Source: Anaerolineae bacterium (lineage in GTDB: Bacteria > Chloroflexota > Anaerolineae > Anaerolineales > Villigracilaceae). Taken from it: a stretch of DNA of 64,000 nucleotides. Each line of letters starts with the position of its first letter. Positions within the stretch are counted from its first letter, which is position 1. The notes beneath the pieces were generated by a model. The model searched no databases, was not told the origin of the DNA, and saw nothing but the letters and a program-made list of their open reading frames with translations. Location of the stretch: the NCBI GenBank assembly GCA_017303655.1, contig JAFLCE010000001.1:62001-126000 (forward strand), given 5' to 3'. Position numbers and translations under genes: made by a program. This document shows positions 43,658-52,339 of this stretch, in pieces.

Positions 43658-44625
43658 TTTGGAATGATGAATGCGGAATTAGGGATTAGGAAATTGGTTA
43701 ACACTTGTTGAAACTTTTCTGGTTCTTCGAGGAATGCCCAATGTCCGCTTTGGGTGAATTCAACGGATTGGCAATTGGGGAGGGTGGCGCAGAGTTCATC
43801 CGCGACGGGTTTGCCTGTGTATGGCGAATCCGCTGTGCCATAGATGAAGAGGGTTGGGACTTGTAATTGACTGAGTTCTTTTTTGTAATCAGAGCCAACG
43901 AGGGAAAAAGAAATTTCGCGCCATGGGGCAAAGGAAACCATGCCTGTGTTTTCGAGAATAGCAGTGTTCGTTTTATCGAACAGGCGGTTGGGATTGTCTT
44001 TTTCGGATGACTTCGTGAACCATTCATCTGCGAATTTGGAGTCCGCGGGTGGGAAGCCGAGGGCAGTGGTGTAGAGCAACCCGCCAAACCATTTCCACAC
44101 GAAGCGGTTACTCATACCATTATTGATTCGTATCCCGCCGACAATGACCATTTTCTCAACGTGTTGCGGATATTTGATTGCATATCGCTGCACCAATGCG
44201 CTGCCGAAGGAATGACCGACGAGGATGACCTTGTCCGCTTTGACCACGTCATGGCGCAGGGTTTCGAGTTCTTCCACCAAATGCTCGATAGTGTAATTTT
44301 CTGGATTCGGTTTGATTTGCGAATTGCCCGAACCGCGCTGGTCGTAATAGATGACGCGAGTCTGCTCGGCGAGGAAGTCGAATCCGTTCTTGAAACTCAG
44401 GCTGGAGTGACCTGGCCCGCCGTGGACGAGGATCACAGGTGGCAGGTTTTTGTCTTTGCCAAGTTCGCGGTAATACAAGTCATAGCTTTTGACGTGGGCG
44501 GGAGTCGCACAGTCTACACAGGGGCGGGGTTGGGGCAGGACGCGGTTGTAGGCATGGTTAGCGTACGCGGCGTAGAGCGCGAGGACGACGAGAACGGCGA
44601 GGAGGACTTGCAATACGATAGTCAT
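43654..44625 (-). CDS. Proline iminopeptidase-like alpha/beta hydrolase, membrane-anchored
   Basis: 323 residues. N-terminal hydrophobic anchor (VLQVLLAVLVVLALYAAYA). Then VILVHGGPGHSS (oxyanion region typical of S33 peptidases), VIYYDQRGSGNS, nucleophile in LVGHSFGSALV, acid in YGTADSPY and His in TQSGHWAFLEEP. Removes N-terminal Pro or cleaves related amides and esters, probably on the outer face. The last residues (FLIPNSAFIIPK) are encoded by a CCTAATCCCTAATTCC repeat like that in the hairpin upstream, so the C-terminus may have been replaced by repeat sequence. Confidence 0.85.
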   Translation of the reverse strand: MTIVLQVLLAVLVVLALYAAYANHAYNRVLPQPRPCVDCATPAHVKSYDLYYRELGKDKNLPPVILVHGGPGHSSLSFKNGFDFLAEQTRVIYYDQRGSGNSQIKPNPENYTIEHLVEELETLRHDVVKADKVILVGHSFGSALVQRYAIKYPQHVEKMVIVGGIRINNGMSNRFVWKWFGGLLYTTALGFPPADSKFADEWFTKSSEKDNPNRLFDKTNTAILENTGMVSFAPWREISFSLVGSDYKKELSQLQVPTLFIYGTADSPYTGKPVADELCATLPNCQSVEFTQSGHWAFLEEPEKFQQVLTNFLIPNSAFIIPK

Positions 44626-44638
44626 AAAGGGATTACAA

Positions 44639-44676
44639 ATTAGGGATTAGGAATTACACAATTCCTAATCCCTAAT
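44639..44676. repeat. 17-bp perfect hairpin ATTAGGGATTAGGAATT, loop ACAC
   Basis: Arms 44639-44655 and 44660-44676, exact. Further CCTAATTCCTAA follows to 44691. Lies between the MFS stop and the hydrolase start on the minus strand, a position where it could stabilise or partly terminate the transcript. Confidence 0.75.
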
Positions 44677-44687
44677 ATACCTAATTC

Positions 44688-46010
44688 CTAAATTTCTTTC
44701 TTCGCTTCACCCTTCGTCACAGGCAGAATGGCAACGGTGGCGAGGACTAGGAAGACGAACATGATGAGCCAGACCCAGCGGTAGTCGTTGCCCATCGCTT
44801 CGACGAGAGTCCCGCCAAGGATGGGTCCAATGATGAAGCCGAGGGTCACGGCGATTTGACGCAAGCCTGTGTAGGTTCCCATCAGTGTTTCGACGGGGGC
44901 ACTGTCCACGATCATAGCGACTTGGACTACGTTGGCGAGGGGCCAGGTCAAACCGCAGATAAGAAGTCCCACATTGAGCATGGTCGCGTCGGGGAAGAGG
45001 TAGATGACCAGCGCACCGATGGCATATCCAACCAAGCCGACGATCTGGGTATTCTTGCGTCCGATCTTGTTCGATATTAAACCAGAAGGTACAGCCATCA
45101 CCATGAACGCCAAGGCAGGGATGGCGACCAACATGGCGGCAGAGGATTCTTCCATGCCGAGGGAGAAGACACCATAGGAGCTTAAGAAGGCTTGCATTTG
45201 AGCAAGAGCCACGTATGCAAGCAGGTTGCTGAGAAGTAAATATTTCAAACTGCTGGCATGCTCTTTGGGAAGTCCGCGCAGGAAGGAAATAATGCCTTTC
45301 AAGTTGAACGGCTCACCTGCGAGTTCGCTGGCACTGGCAAGTTCTTCAGGTTCTTTGACAAATGCCCAGGTGAGGAGAAAAATCAGAAACGCCAGACCAG
45401 CTGCGATCCAGAAAGGAAGCGGTCCGTATACATCATAAAGTGCAGCACCAGCCAGGGCAGTGATCACCACGAGCAGTCCCGCAATCGCGCCAGCAATTCC
45501 ATTGGCGGTGGCGCGTTGGGGCGAGGGAGTCACATCAAAGAGCAGAACATCCGCAACGGGGCGCACAACTGCGAAGGCGAATAGAACAATGAAGAGTGAG
45601 ATGATGAAGGGGACAAGCAAGCCCGTGAGTTGCCCCGTCTGCCCGTTGAGTTCGGGGGAAATTCCCATCGGTATAAGCGGGACGAAAATGAAGGCAGCGA
45701 TGGCAACAGGTACGCCAAAGAGGATGAACGGCATACGGCGCCCCCATTTTGAGCGCAGACTGTCGCTCCACGCGCCGACGATGGGGCTGATGAACAAGCC
45801 CGCGATATTGTCGAAGACGAGGATGAAGCCCGTCAGCGCAGGTCCGAGACCGAAGCCGACGGTGGTGGCTCCCGCTTCGGTAAAGGCGGGGTTGCCTGCC
45901 TGCAAATAGACAGGGACGTAGGTGTTATACAACTGCCAGATAACTTCCATCACGGCGGGCAGGGTCGCTGCGATGATGATGTTGCGCCAACTCAACTTGA
46001 TATGGGACAT
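44688..46010 (-). CDS. MFS transporter (GPH/SLC45-like)
   Basis: 440 residues with about 12 membrane segments. The loop GAWSDSLRSKWGRRMPFILFG is the signature between helices 2 and 3 in glycoside-pentoside-hexuronide and sucrose-type carriers; IGRKNTQIVGLVGYAIGALVI is the repeat counterpart. The central loop (about 215-245) joins two halves. AGGAGAAG precedes the ATG. It is the first gene of the operon and probably imports its substrate; family alone does not tell whether a sugar, peptide or other compound. Confidence 0.88.
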   Translation of the reverse strand: MSHIKLSWRNIIIAATLPAVMEVIWQLYNTYVPVYLQAGNPAFTEAGATTVGFGLGPALTGFILVFDNIAGLFISPIVGAWSDSLRSKWGRRMPFILFGVPVAIAAFIFVPLIPMGISPELNGQTGQLTGLLVPFIISLFIVLFAFAVVRPVADVLLFDVTPSPQRATANGIAGAIAGLLVVITALAGAALYDVYGPLPFWIAAGLAFLIFLLTWAFVKEPEELASASELAGEPFNLKGIISFLRGLPKEHASSLKYLLLSNLLAYVALAQMQAFLSSYGVFSLGMEESSAAMLVAIPALAFMVMAVPSGLISNKIGRKNTQIVGLVGYAIGALVIYLFPDATMLNVGLLICGLTWPLANVVQVAMIVDSAPVETLMGTYTGLRQIAVTLGFIIGPILGGTLVEAMGNDYRWVWLIMFVFLVLATVAILPVTKGEAKKEI

Positions 46011-46031
46011 TTTCTCTTCTCCTGTGAGTTC

Positions 46032-46047
46032 TTGAACAATCGTTCAA
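46032..46047. promoter_or_regulatory. TetR-type operator TTGAAC-AATC-GTTCAA
   Basis: Perfect 6-bp arms, 16 bases in all, placed about 15-30 bases downstream of the predicted transcription start and before the MFS ribosome site. GAAC-N4-GTTC palindromes are typical of TetR-family operators; the operon encodes one such regulator. Assignment is inference. Confidence 0.55.
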
Positions 46048-46069
46048 TAAATTATTCTAACGTTAAAAC

Positions 46070-46098
46070 AGAATACAGGAAAAAAAGTTACGAGTCAA
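46070..46098 (-). promoter_or_regulatory. Putative promoter of the MFS-to-ligase operon
   Basis: On the minus strand TTGACT (46093-46098) and TATTCT (46070-46075) with a 17-base spacer. Transcription would start near 46063, giving a leader of about 50 bases that includes the palindrome. Confidence 0.55.
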
Positions 46099-46116
46099 GA
46101 GGGAGTTTTTGGAATC

Positions 46117-46143
46117 AAAAAGACGCCGTGTATGGCGTCTTTT
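46117..46143 (-). terminator. Rho-independent terminator after comM copy 4
   Basis: Stem AAAAGACGCC / GGCGTCTTTT with loop GTGTAT and a T run on each strand, one base after the comM remnant stop on the minus strand. It separates the 46.7-55 kb transcript from the MFS operon promoter. Confidence 0.8.
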
Positions 46144-46144
46144 A

Positions 46145-46595
46145 CTACCCCATCATAATCTTTGGTCTATATTGCAGCGCCTCCGCCAGATGTGGGGACT
46201 GGATCTCTTCACTCCCTGCCAAATCCGCGATGGTGCGGGATAGTTTGAGGATGCGGTGATAGGCTCTTGCTGACAAATTAAGTTGACTCATCGCCGCCCG
46301 CATCAGGCTCTGACCTTCGGGTTGGAGTTGGCAAAATTGCCTGACCTCGCCGATGCGCATGTCTGCGTTGCAGACGATGTCTGTGGAATTGGCGAAGCGT
46401 TGATTTTGAATGTCTCTTGCGGTTTGCACGCGCGTGCGGATTGCCTCGCTGGTTTCGCCGAGTTTATTGCCGCTCAGTTTTTCGTAATCGACTCTGGGGA
46501 CTTCGATGTGAATATCAATACGGTCGAGCAATGGACCGGAGATGCGTTTTTGGTATTTGGTGACGACAGCAGGGGCGCATGTGCAGGGCTTTTGA
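46145..46595 (-). pseudogene. comM 3'-end remnant, copy 4 (longest, frame open)
   Basis: About 150 codons in one open frame encode the C-terminal third of ComM: from CTCAPAVVTKYQKRISG through LLDRIDIHIEVPRV, NQRFANSTDIVCNAD and IQSPHLAEALQYRPKIMMG to TAG. The AAA+ Walker motifs and N-terminal Lon-like domain are absent; similarity ends just upstream of the CTCAP motif near 46595. No ribosome site or ATG serves the frame, so it is taken as a fragment that has escaped nonsense mutations. In the 46011-46655 gap the remaining features are the promoter, operator and terminator. Confidence 0.85.
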
Positions 46596-46655
46596 GAATC
46601 TCCATGATAGCCACATGGTCAGGGTTGTACACAATTGGACAAAATTCTATAATAA

Positions 46656-47147
46656 TCAGCAATTAGCCAAAAAACCGAAAATGTAAAGACCTATTCCGAA
46701 CGCAATATGATTCGCTAAACTGCGAATCCTCACCTGTTTCGGATTGGGTGTTTTTGATGCGGCAAATCCAAGCCCAAATGAGGGTTGCATAATTAAGAAA
46801 GGTATCGAAACTGTACCTATTCCGAAGACTATTGCGGGTAACAGTGTTGGGTGTTGAAGCCAACCATTGCCAACCAATGCAACAAAAGCGATTGAGAAGC
46901 CAATACCAATTATGTAATGTGCAATCCATCCAATCGCACATTCTGAGCGTTTCTGTGGGGTAGAGCCCATGTTGAAATGTCTAAAAACTCCTTCTGGCAT
47001 ATATAGAATCCAACGCCCGACAAGACAAAAGTTCGATAGGGGGATTTTGAACGTATACTTTAGAAATAGTCCCCAAAGGTCAAAAATTAAAGTTGCGCCA
47101 ATCCCAATAAAGATAGGATTGAGGAAGTAGAGAATTGAGTTATTCAT
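46656..47147 (-). CDS. DUF2938-like membrane protein
   Basis: 163 residues with four hydrophobic segments. The start GIGATLIFDLWGLFLKYTFKIP and the segment LVGRWILYMPEGVFRH, then GWIAHYIIGIGFSIAFV and LIMQPSFGLGFAASKTPNP match what I recall of DUF2938. Role unknown. Its ATG follows the CPBP stop directly, so the two are coupled. Confidence 0.72.
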   Translation of the reverse strand: MNNSILYFLNPIFIGIGATLIFDLWGLFLKYTFKIPLSNFCLVGRWILYMPEGVFRHFNMGSTPQKRSECAIGWIAHYIIGIGFSIAFVALVGNGWLQHPTLLPAIVFGIGTVSIPFLIMQPSFGLGFAASKTPNPKQVRIRSLANHIAFGIGLYIFGFLANC

Positions 47148-47972
47148 TTAGTTTTTTTGCTTTCTCGTATAAAGCACAAGTAAAGTGAACACAACACAAA
47201 TCAACCCGAACAGACTGGCTTCGAGCCCAAATTGACCACCCGTCAGCCATATTTGAGTTTCTCCAAAGACAGGTATTAATAAACCCGATTGTTCTGTGCC
47301 GCTTACACCAAAGCCAAGGACGCCGCCTTGGACAAAGTTCGCCATGAAATGCAGCCCAAGAGGCATCGCCAGGCTTTTGGTTTGGATAAATGCCAGTCCG
47401 AATAGGATTGACGCGAGAAAAATGTTAATGCTCGCCATCACCTTGATATTGCCGGTCATGCCCGGATTATTCAAGTGCGTAAGAAGAAAATAGGCGGCTA
47501 TGATCAATTGGGCTGGCCATTGACCTAGCCCAGCGATGAGGCGTTGAAAGACAAACCCTCGGAACAGAAGTTCCTCTGCGAACGCGACTCCGGCAAAGAG
47601 CAATAAGCTTGGTAAGACGGTTGGAATACCTTCAGGATTCCATTGCCAGCGGACCCAGCCAAAGATTCCCAGAATCAGCGAAGGAATCAGCATGAGTGTC
47701 GAACCGATCAAGCCGCCTACGCACAGTTCTTTGAGCCAACGCCAATTAAACGCGCCATACATCTCAGCCAGTGGTCTTCGTCGCAGCAATTGACCGGTTA
47801 ATGAGGCGATCATTACGATCATGGCTTGCACGCCAATGGAGACTTCCATATTGTTTTGCTGCGCTACGATCATCGTCGGTACAAGCAAGGTAGCAAGCAC
47901 CAGAAAGAATATCAGAATCCACCAGCCGTTGCGAAGTTGCCGGTCAGAATTTAGAAACGGATTGAAGGTCAT
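47148..47972 (-). CDS. CPBP family intramembrane metalloprotease
   Basis: 274 residues, about eight membrane segments. Conserved motifs: FAEELLFRGFVFQRL (E-E-x-x-x-R), LTHLNNP and AMPLGLHFMANFVQG (metal-binding His). These CAAX-protease/bacteriocin-processing relatives cleave within the membrane. ATG 47972 has AGGATA upstream; a longer frame to 48047 lacks a site. The WWILIFFLVLATLL helix is TM1. Confidence 0.88.
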   Translation of the reverse strand: MTFNPFLNSDRQLRNGWWILIFFLVLATLLVPTMIVAQQNNMEVSIGVQAMIVMIASLTGQLLRRRPLAEMYGAFNWRWLKELCVGGLIGSTLMLIPSLILGIFGWVRWQWNPEGIPTVLPSLLLFAGVAFAEELLFRGFVFQRLIAGLGQWPAQLIIAAYFLLTHLNNPGMTGNIKVMASINIFLASILFGLAFIQTKSLAMPLGLHFMANFVQGGVLGFGVSGTEQSGLLIPVFGETQIWLTGGQFGLEASLFGLICVVFTLLVLYTRKQKN

Positions 47973-48058
47973 AGAATATCCTATCTGTTTGTGCATTGAT
48001 TTATAAAAAATATAAACTGTTTTTGAAGTCAAATATCGAATGTGCATTGTATTTATGG

Positions 48059-49075
48059 TTATTTCATTTCTTCTTCAAAGAACATTATTATGCTGTTGTT
48101 CATTTTTGTATGAAAAACCTTTCTGTCGAATTGGCCCTTATCAGAGCAAATTGCAGGAGGCGCAAGAAAACTACAGGGTGTGAGGAACGAAAGATGACTT
48201 GCGCCAGTGATCGAGTGAAACTCAACCCAGGAACCTAATGCTTCGCGAACCAACTTTGTGTTTGTGGCATACGGAACGTCGATATCGTCCTCGGCACTCC
48301 AAAGCTGAATTGGCACATGTACATTATCAAGTCCATTTGGAACAAATGTGAATCCCAGTCCCGGCGCCGCCACGACCGCTGCCTTAATTCTCAAATCAGG
48401 CAGAAAATCTTTTTCCACTGTCGCCGAATCGGCACTTAGCAGTGGGGAATTGACGGACTGTAGCAGATCGCAAACAATTTCAGGTGACTCGGCACAATGT
48501 TTCGCTATGATGCGAAGGTCGGGCTGACCACCAACAGCGGTCAATACTGTAAATCCCCCCGCCGAGAGCCCGTAAGCGCCGATACGTTCTGGGCCAATAT
48601 GATTATGATATTCCCAATTGTCGAGCATGTAATCAATAGCAGTATGGATTTCTTCGTTGCGTTGTGTTAACCAGGAGACTGATCCAACGGCACTTTGGTC
48701 AGCATAGTTATCGCCTCTATGCATGGGTGCTACGACTACATAACCAGCGTTCGCAAGTGCAAGTGCCAGGTCGGCGTGACTTGCAGGTCCACCGCCATTT
48801 CCATGTGAAATGATTATTAATGGCAAATCATTTCCTGAAATTGGAGCATTGCGTGCCACGTCCATCAACACGATGCTCAACATTGTCGTTGGTTTAGGTT
48901 GTACTTGAGTTGGGTACCACACGCCTGCGGGAAGGGAGTGTCCGTCAGCGCCAGGTATTTGAACGATTTCGAATCCCACAGGGTTCTCGGTTCTTAACGC
49001 TGTTGACATGGCATAGCGTACGATTCCATAAACCAATATTAAGATAACAATGATTATCCAGATAAACCATTTCAT
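48059..49075 (-). CDS. Dienelactone-hydrolase-like alpha/beta hydrolase, membrane-anchored
   Basis: 338 residues. N-terminal anchor (WFIWIIIVILILVYGIVRYA). PLIIISHGNGGGPASHADLALALANAGYVV is the oxyanion strand region, GAYGLSAGGFTVLTAVGG holds the nucleophile Ser, and WSAEDDIDVPYATN and ITGASHLSFL supply acid and His. Resembles the predicted dienelactone hydrolases (COG4188-like) of unknown substrate. It overlaps the upstream 103-residue gene by four bases. Confidence 0.82.
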   Translation of the reverse strand: MKWFIWIIIVILILVYGIVRYAMSTALRTENPVGFEIVQIPGADGHSLPAGVWYPTQVQPKPTTMLSIVLMDVARNAPISGNDLPLIIISHGNGGGPASHADLALALANAGYVVVAPMHRGDNYADQSAVGSVSWLTQRNEEIHTAIDYMLDNWEYHNHIGPERIGAYGLSAGGFTVLTAVGGQPDLRIIAKHCAESPEIVCDLLQSVNSPLLSADSATVEKDFLPDLRIKAAVVAAPGLGFTFVPNGLDNVHVPIQLWSAEDDIDVPYATNTKLVREALGSWVEFHSITGASHLSFLTPCSFLAPPAICSDKGQFDRKVFHTKMNNSIIMFFEEEMK

Positions 49076-49383
49076 GATTTTTTTCTCCTTTTTGAACGGC
49101 TCTGCTTAACTGACTTGGTTGATATTTTCATCTCTACGTCTTTGGGTTCAACTTGGCTTAATGTAAGCAATGGCATTCCCAAGTCACGTATCTTCTTCAA
49201 TATTCCATGCAAAGCAGACTGATCAACCACGATACCACTTAAGAGGGTGTTGCCATCTTCTTCCAAAGTGACGGTCAATCCTTCAAACCAGTTCATCCAC
49301 TGCTGACCCAAATGCCCTTTGAGTTTGAATTGATAGATCGTCTGTTGATTTGCATCGGGATTTGAGCTTTGTTCATCTGTCAT
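49072..49383 (-). CDS. Conserved small protein of unknown function
   Basis: 103 residues. The central part ([20 protein letters not shown], then [22 protein letters not shown]) looks like a small alpha/beta protein that I recall as common next to oxidoreductases and regulators in Chloroflexi and Actinobacteria, with no assigned role. The C-terminus is lysine-rich ([11 protein letters not shown]). It overlaps the genes on both sides by ATGA junctions, so all three are translationally coupled. Confidence 0.75.
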   Translation of the reverse strand: MTDEQSSNPDANQQTIYQFKLKGHLGQQWMNWFEGLTVTLEEDGNTLLSGIVVDQSALHGILKKIRDLGMPLLTLSQVEPKDVEMKISTKSVKQSRSKRRKKS

Positions 49384-50300
49384 TTTTTGTTCCCAACAGA
49401 GATGACGACATTCCCTTTTTTACGACCAGTATCGACATAGCGGTGCGCCTCGGCCATATCTTCCATTGGATAGCATCGGTCAATGACCGCTTTGATCTCA
49501 CCTTTCTCGATCAAGTCCTTGATGAAGATCAGGTTGTCCATGCTTTCTTTCGTGTCTAGTTTTGCCATCGACACAAATGTCCCGTTTGATGCGAGAACCT
49601 TCGTGTATTGCGTTTTTGGGAATTTTGCGAGGGTATCAAAGATGATGTCGTAACGTTCGTCTCTGGATGAAAAATCTTCTTTTGTGTAATCGATGACGTG
49701 GTCGGCACCCAGAGATTTCACCAACTCCAGATTGGATGTGCTGCAAATGCCGGTCACTTCCGTGCCGAAATGCTTTGCCAACTGGACGGCATATGTGCCG
49801 ACACTTCCGGAAGCGCCATAAATCAGGACTTTTTGTCCACGTTGGATGTTTCCTTTGCGGAGCATGCGCAATGCTGTGGTTGCACCGATCGGAAGGGCTG
49901 CCGCTTCCTTATAAGTTACATTGGACGGTTTGATCGCCATCATCGCTTTTTCGGGTAGACATTTATATTCGGCATAGCCGCCAAAATTTTCCGTGAGGGT
50001 GGAGGCGAATACCTGGTCACCGACCTTGAAGCGTGTTACGTTTTTGCCAACGGCTTCCACTACGCCTGCAAGTTCAGAGCCGAAGATCGGTTGTCTGGGT
50101 TTTGTAATGCCCAGCGCAAGGCGTGCGGGAATCCATACTGCGGCAGGGACGGTAAAACTTCGCATTCGAAAATCGGCGGCGGTGACGGTGGTCGCGTGGA
50201 CTTTGATCAAGATTTCATTATCTTTGGGTGTCGGCTTTTCGATTTCTTTGAGTTGAAGAACTTCCGGTCCGCCGTATTGGGTTGCTACAATTGCTTTCAT
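49380..50300 (-). CDS. NAD(P)-dependent alcohol dehydrogenase, quinone-oxidoreductase-like (MDR)
   Basis: 306 residues. GroES-like part: [27 protein letters not shown] and [28 protein letters not shown]. Rossmann part: [30 protein letters not shown]. Structural-zinc cysteines are absent, as in zeta-crystallin/QOR types. It reduces or oxidises a small carbonyl compound with NAD(P)H. Confidence 0.9.
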   Translation of the reverse strand: MKAIVATQYGGPEVLQLKEIEKPTPKDNEILIKVHATTVTAADFRMRSFTVPAAVWIPARLALGITKPRQPIFGSELAGVVEAVGKNVTRFKVGDQVFASTLTENFGGYAEYKCLPEKAMMAIKPSNVTYKEAAALPIGATTALRMLRKGNIQRGQKVLIYGASGSVGTYAVQLAKHFGTEVTGICSTSNLELVKSLGADHVIDYTKEDFSSRDERYDIIFDTLAKFPKTQYTKVLASNGTFVSMAKLDTKESMDNLIFIKDLIEKGEIKAVIDRCYPMEDMAEAHRYVDTGRKKGNVVISVGNKK

Positions 50301-50355
50301 TTTAAGACTCCTTATTTTTGAAATTATTAAGTGAACTTGATGTCAATATTCAAAT

Positions 50356-51039
50356 CTATGCTGTGCGGGTTTGTCTGGTTGTACCCTTGCGGATACTCCA
50401 TTCAGCCACAGCAAGGTTGATCACCCAGGCTGCGCCATTCAACAACGCGTTTTGAAATTCATTGGGGGTACCGAGGATCAGTGCACCGACCATACCCGTG
50501 AATACCTGCGTACCTGCACCAAGACCGATTGCGTAAGCGCGTGTCATCCAAGCTAGGTGCTGATCAACATCCTTCCGCAGGATGGCGAGGTATCCCAAGA
50601 TGATCGAGAGAACCATGCCAGTTCCGAACAGGAGCCGAAAGGCATACAACAGATTGCTTGCGCCTTCCGGGCGGGGATAGAACACGGTCATCCATACCCC
50701 TGAAAGCCCAACGAGAAGTCCAACTGGAACCAGAAACCTGCCAACCCAACGATGCCATTTACTTCCGCGCTGCCAAAGGCGACCCACGAACTGGAGTGCG
50801 CCAAGCAGGGCATAGACCGCAGATGCAATAATGTGAATAACCACAGGCGAGGGAGAGGCAAAGTAGCGCGCGTTGTCTGGTGTGACCTCAGCGCCGCTTG
50901 CCAATTCGTTCAAGCGTAAGGCACCAAAGATCAGGGGAATGATGCTGAGGAGGATCAGCCCGACGGGCACCCACCATGATATTTGAGTTTTTCTTGCAGG
51001 TGTTTTGATTTGACTTTTATTTTGAATGATCGCTTTCAT
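50356..51039 (-). CDS. DUF2306-like multi-pass membrane protein
   Basis: 227 residues, six to seven hydrophobic segments. The pattern VIHIIASAVYALLGALQF, KWHRWVGRFLVPVGLLVGLSG and HLAWMTRAYAIGLGAGTQVFT with conserved His residues resembles DUF2306, a possible heme- or electron-transfer membrane family. Function unassigned. Lies between the oxidoreductase and a membrane protein gene in the same direction. Confidence 0.72.
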   Translation of the reverse strand: MKAIIQNKSQIKTPARKTQISWWVPVGLILLSIIPLIFGALRLNELASGAEVTPDNARYFASPSPVVIHIIASAVYALLGALQFVGRLWQRGSKWHRWVGRFLVPVGLLVGLSGVWMTVFYPRPEGASNLLYAFRLLFGTGMVLSIILGYLAILRKDVDQHLAWMTRAYAIGLGAGTQVFTGMVGALILGTPNEFQNALLNGAAWVINLAVAEWSIRKGTTRQTRTA

Positions 51040-51069
51040 CTTAAACTCCTTGGAAAGATTTGTTGGTAC

Positions 51070-51747
51070 TCAGGCGACACTGCCTGGTTCCTGTGAAACG
51101 ACTCCCTGATTAAGCAGGGATTCAGACGGTTTCTCCCGTCGTTCGGAAAAGAGGGCGTATCCCAGCCAGATCATCGCGCCCCCAATCGGTATCGATGTCA
51201 ACTGGACGAGCTGATAAGGAAGCAGCGTAAACATGGTGCCCGCCAAAGGACCTGATATGGCAAACAGGGCAGCTGCCCAGCGCGGCAGGATACGAGCGCG
51301 GAACATCGCAATGCCAAAGAACAGGGAGCCAAGTACAAAAAGTATCGATACGAGCGAATACATTGTTGCGAGTCCGCCAAGGTTCGTTGGTTCTCCAACC
51401 CCATTTGCCAACTGCAATACGCTTTCAACAAAAGTTGGCGCTACGGTCGTCAACAGCGGCAGGATTGTGGGTTCGATGAATGTAATGCACATCTGAACTG
51501 CGTAATAGATGGTTAGCAGAAGATAGCCAACCAAACCCTGCCAACCGGTTTCTTCCACTTGTCTGGCGTAGAGCCCTGTAATACCGAGCAGACCAAAGAT
51601 CGAGATGGAGGTCTTGAAGGAAGTGATGATGACGAATGTACTGGTATTGATAGATGGATGGGTCGGCTCAATAGCCGTGAAAATAATCCCTGCCACCACG
51701 GCAGATAAACCTGCCCAACGGATGAGTTTCGGGGTTGTCACTTTCAT
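51070..51747 (-). CDS. Membrane protein of unknown function
   Basis: 225 residues with about six hydrophobic segments (for example LIRWAGLSAVVAGIIFTAI, GLVGYLLLTIYYAVQMCITFI, YSLVSILFVLGSLFFGIAMFRA). I do not recognise a named family. ATG 51747 follows AAAGGAGAAAAA; a frame open to 51864 would read through the regulatory region. Its upstream region is a near copy of that before the 138-residue gene at 51917-52333. Confidence 0.7.
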   Translation of the reverse strand: MKVTTPKLIRWAGLSAVVAGIIFTAIEPTHPSINTSTFVIITSFKTSISIFGLLGITGLYARQVEETGWQGLVGYLLLTIYYAVQMCITFIEPTILPLLTTVAPTFVESVLQLANGVGEPTNLGGLATMYSLVSILFVLGSLFFGIAMFRARILPRWAAALFAISGPLAGTMFTLLPYQLVQLTSIPIGGAMIWLGYALFSERREKPSESLLNQGVVSQEPGSVA

Positions 51748-51750
51748 TTT

Positions 51751-51889
51751 TTCTCCTTTTGAACCAGTAAGATAAGTGTCAGTGGTGACACCCGGCATCG
51801 CTGCCTGTTTGGATTTGATTGATGACAATATACAAATCAATGTGGGGAGCTGTCTTCCCCACATGTGGGTATTTCGTGTGGGGATTTAT
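51751..51889 (-). promoter_or_regulatory. Duplicated regulatory region, copy A
   Basis: About 85% identical by eye to copy B (52340-52474). On the + strand it contains ATGTGGGGA-GCTGTCT-TCCCCACAT (9-bp arms, 7-base spacer, 51840-51864), a possible -10 TATATT on the minus strand near 51829-51834, and a conserved segment TTGACACCCGGCAT/GTGACACCCGGCAT before the AAAGGAG ribosome site. The GGGGA words recall MalT boxes (GGGGAKGAGG), and a MalT-type regulator gene lies next door. Confidence 0.65.
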
Positions 51890-51916
51890 GGAGGAGGGGA
51901 ACGAGCGATTAGGTAT

Positions 51917-52333
51917 CTACTTCCTCCACGGATCGCCGGGCGCCTTCAAGTAATGATTGAAGACATAGCCCCAGGGCATCACAAGTGGAACCAACACAAT
52001 ACCTACGAGGTTGTTGATCAGTACCTCTTGAACGTCCGGAGCCAACTGCCCGGCAGACCATTGGGGGAGCGCGAACGTCAGAACCCAGACTGCCTTCCAC
52101 AGAAACTCGAAGAACAGCAGTGGCAGCATCTTGAGTGGGCGATGAATTCCTACCCCTGCCAGGAGCCCTAGCCCAGCGAGCACACTGAGCACAACGCTAC
52201 CCATGGTCGACAAGTTTGCAGGAGGATTGAAAATCGCGGGCAATTTATAGATTGCCAACCCAATAGCCATGAACGCATACATGGCTCTCAGTAAATAAAG
52301 CCTGAAAATCGAAACCTCGGACTTGGTATTCAT
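51917..52333 (-). CDS. Small membrane protein of unknown function
   Basis: 138 residues with four hydrophobic segments (LYLLRAMYAFMAIGLAIYKL, SVVLSVLAGLGLLAGVGI, MLPLLFFEFLWKAVWVLTFAL, LVGIVLVPLVMPWGYVFNHYL). Family not recognised. ATG 52333 is preceded by AAAGGAG. Has the duplicated regulatory region upstream and is the first gene after the LuxR gene. Confidence 0.7.
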   Translation of the reverse strand: MNTKSEVSIFRLYLLRAMYAFMAIGLAIYKLPAIFNPPANLSTMGSVVLSVLAGLGLLAGVGIHRPLKMLPLLFFEFLWKAVWVLTFALPQWSAGQLAPDVQEVLINNLVGIVLVPLVMPWGYVFNHYLKAPGDPWRK

Positions 52334-52339
52334 ATATTT

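Noticed and set aside
46145-46531. 128-codon frame as a functional small protein
   Set aside because: It is only the C-terminal third of ComM, with no ATG start or ribosome site and no ATPase motifs; annotated as a remnant.
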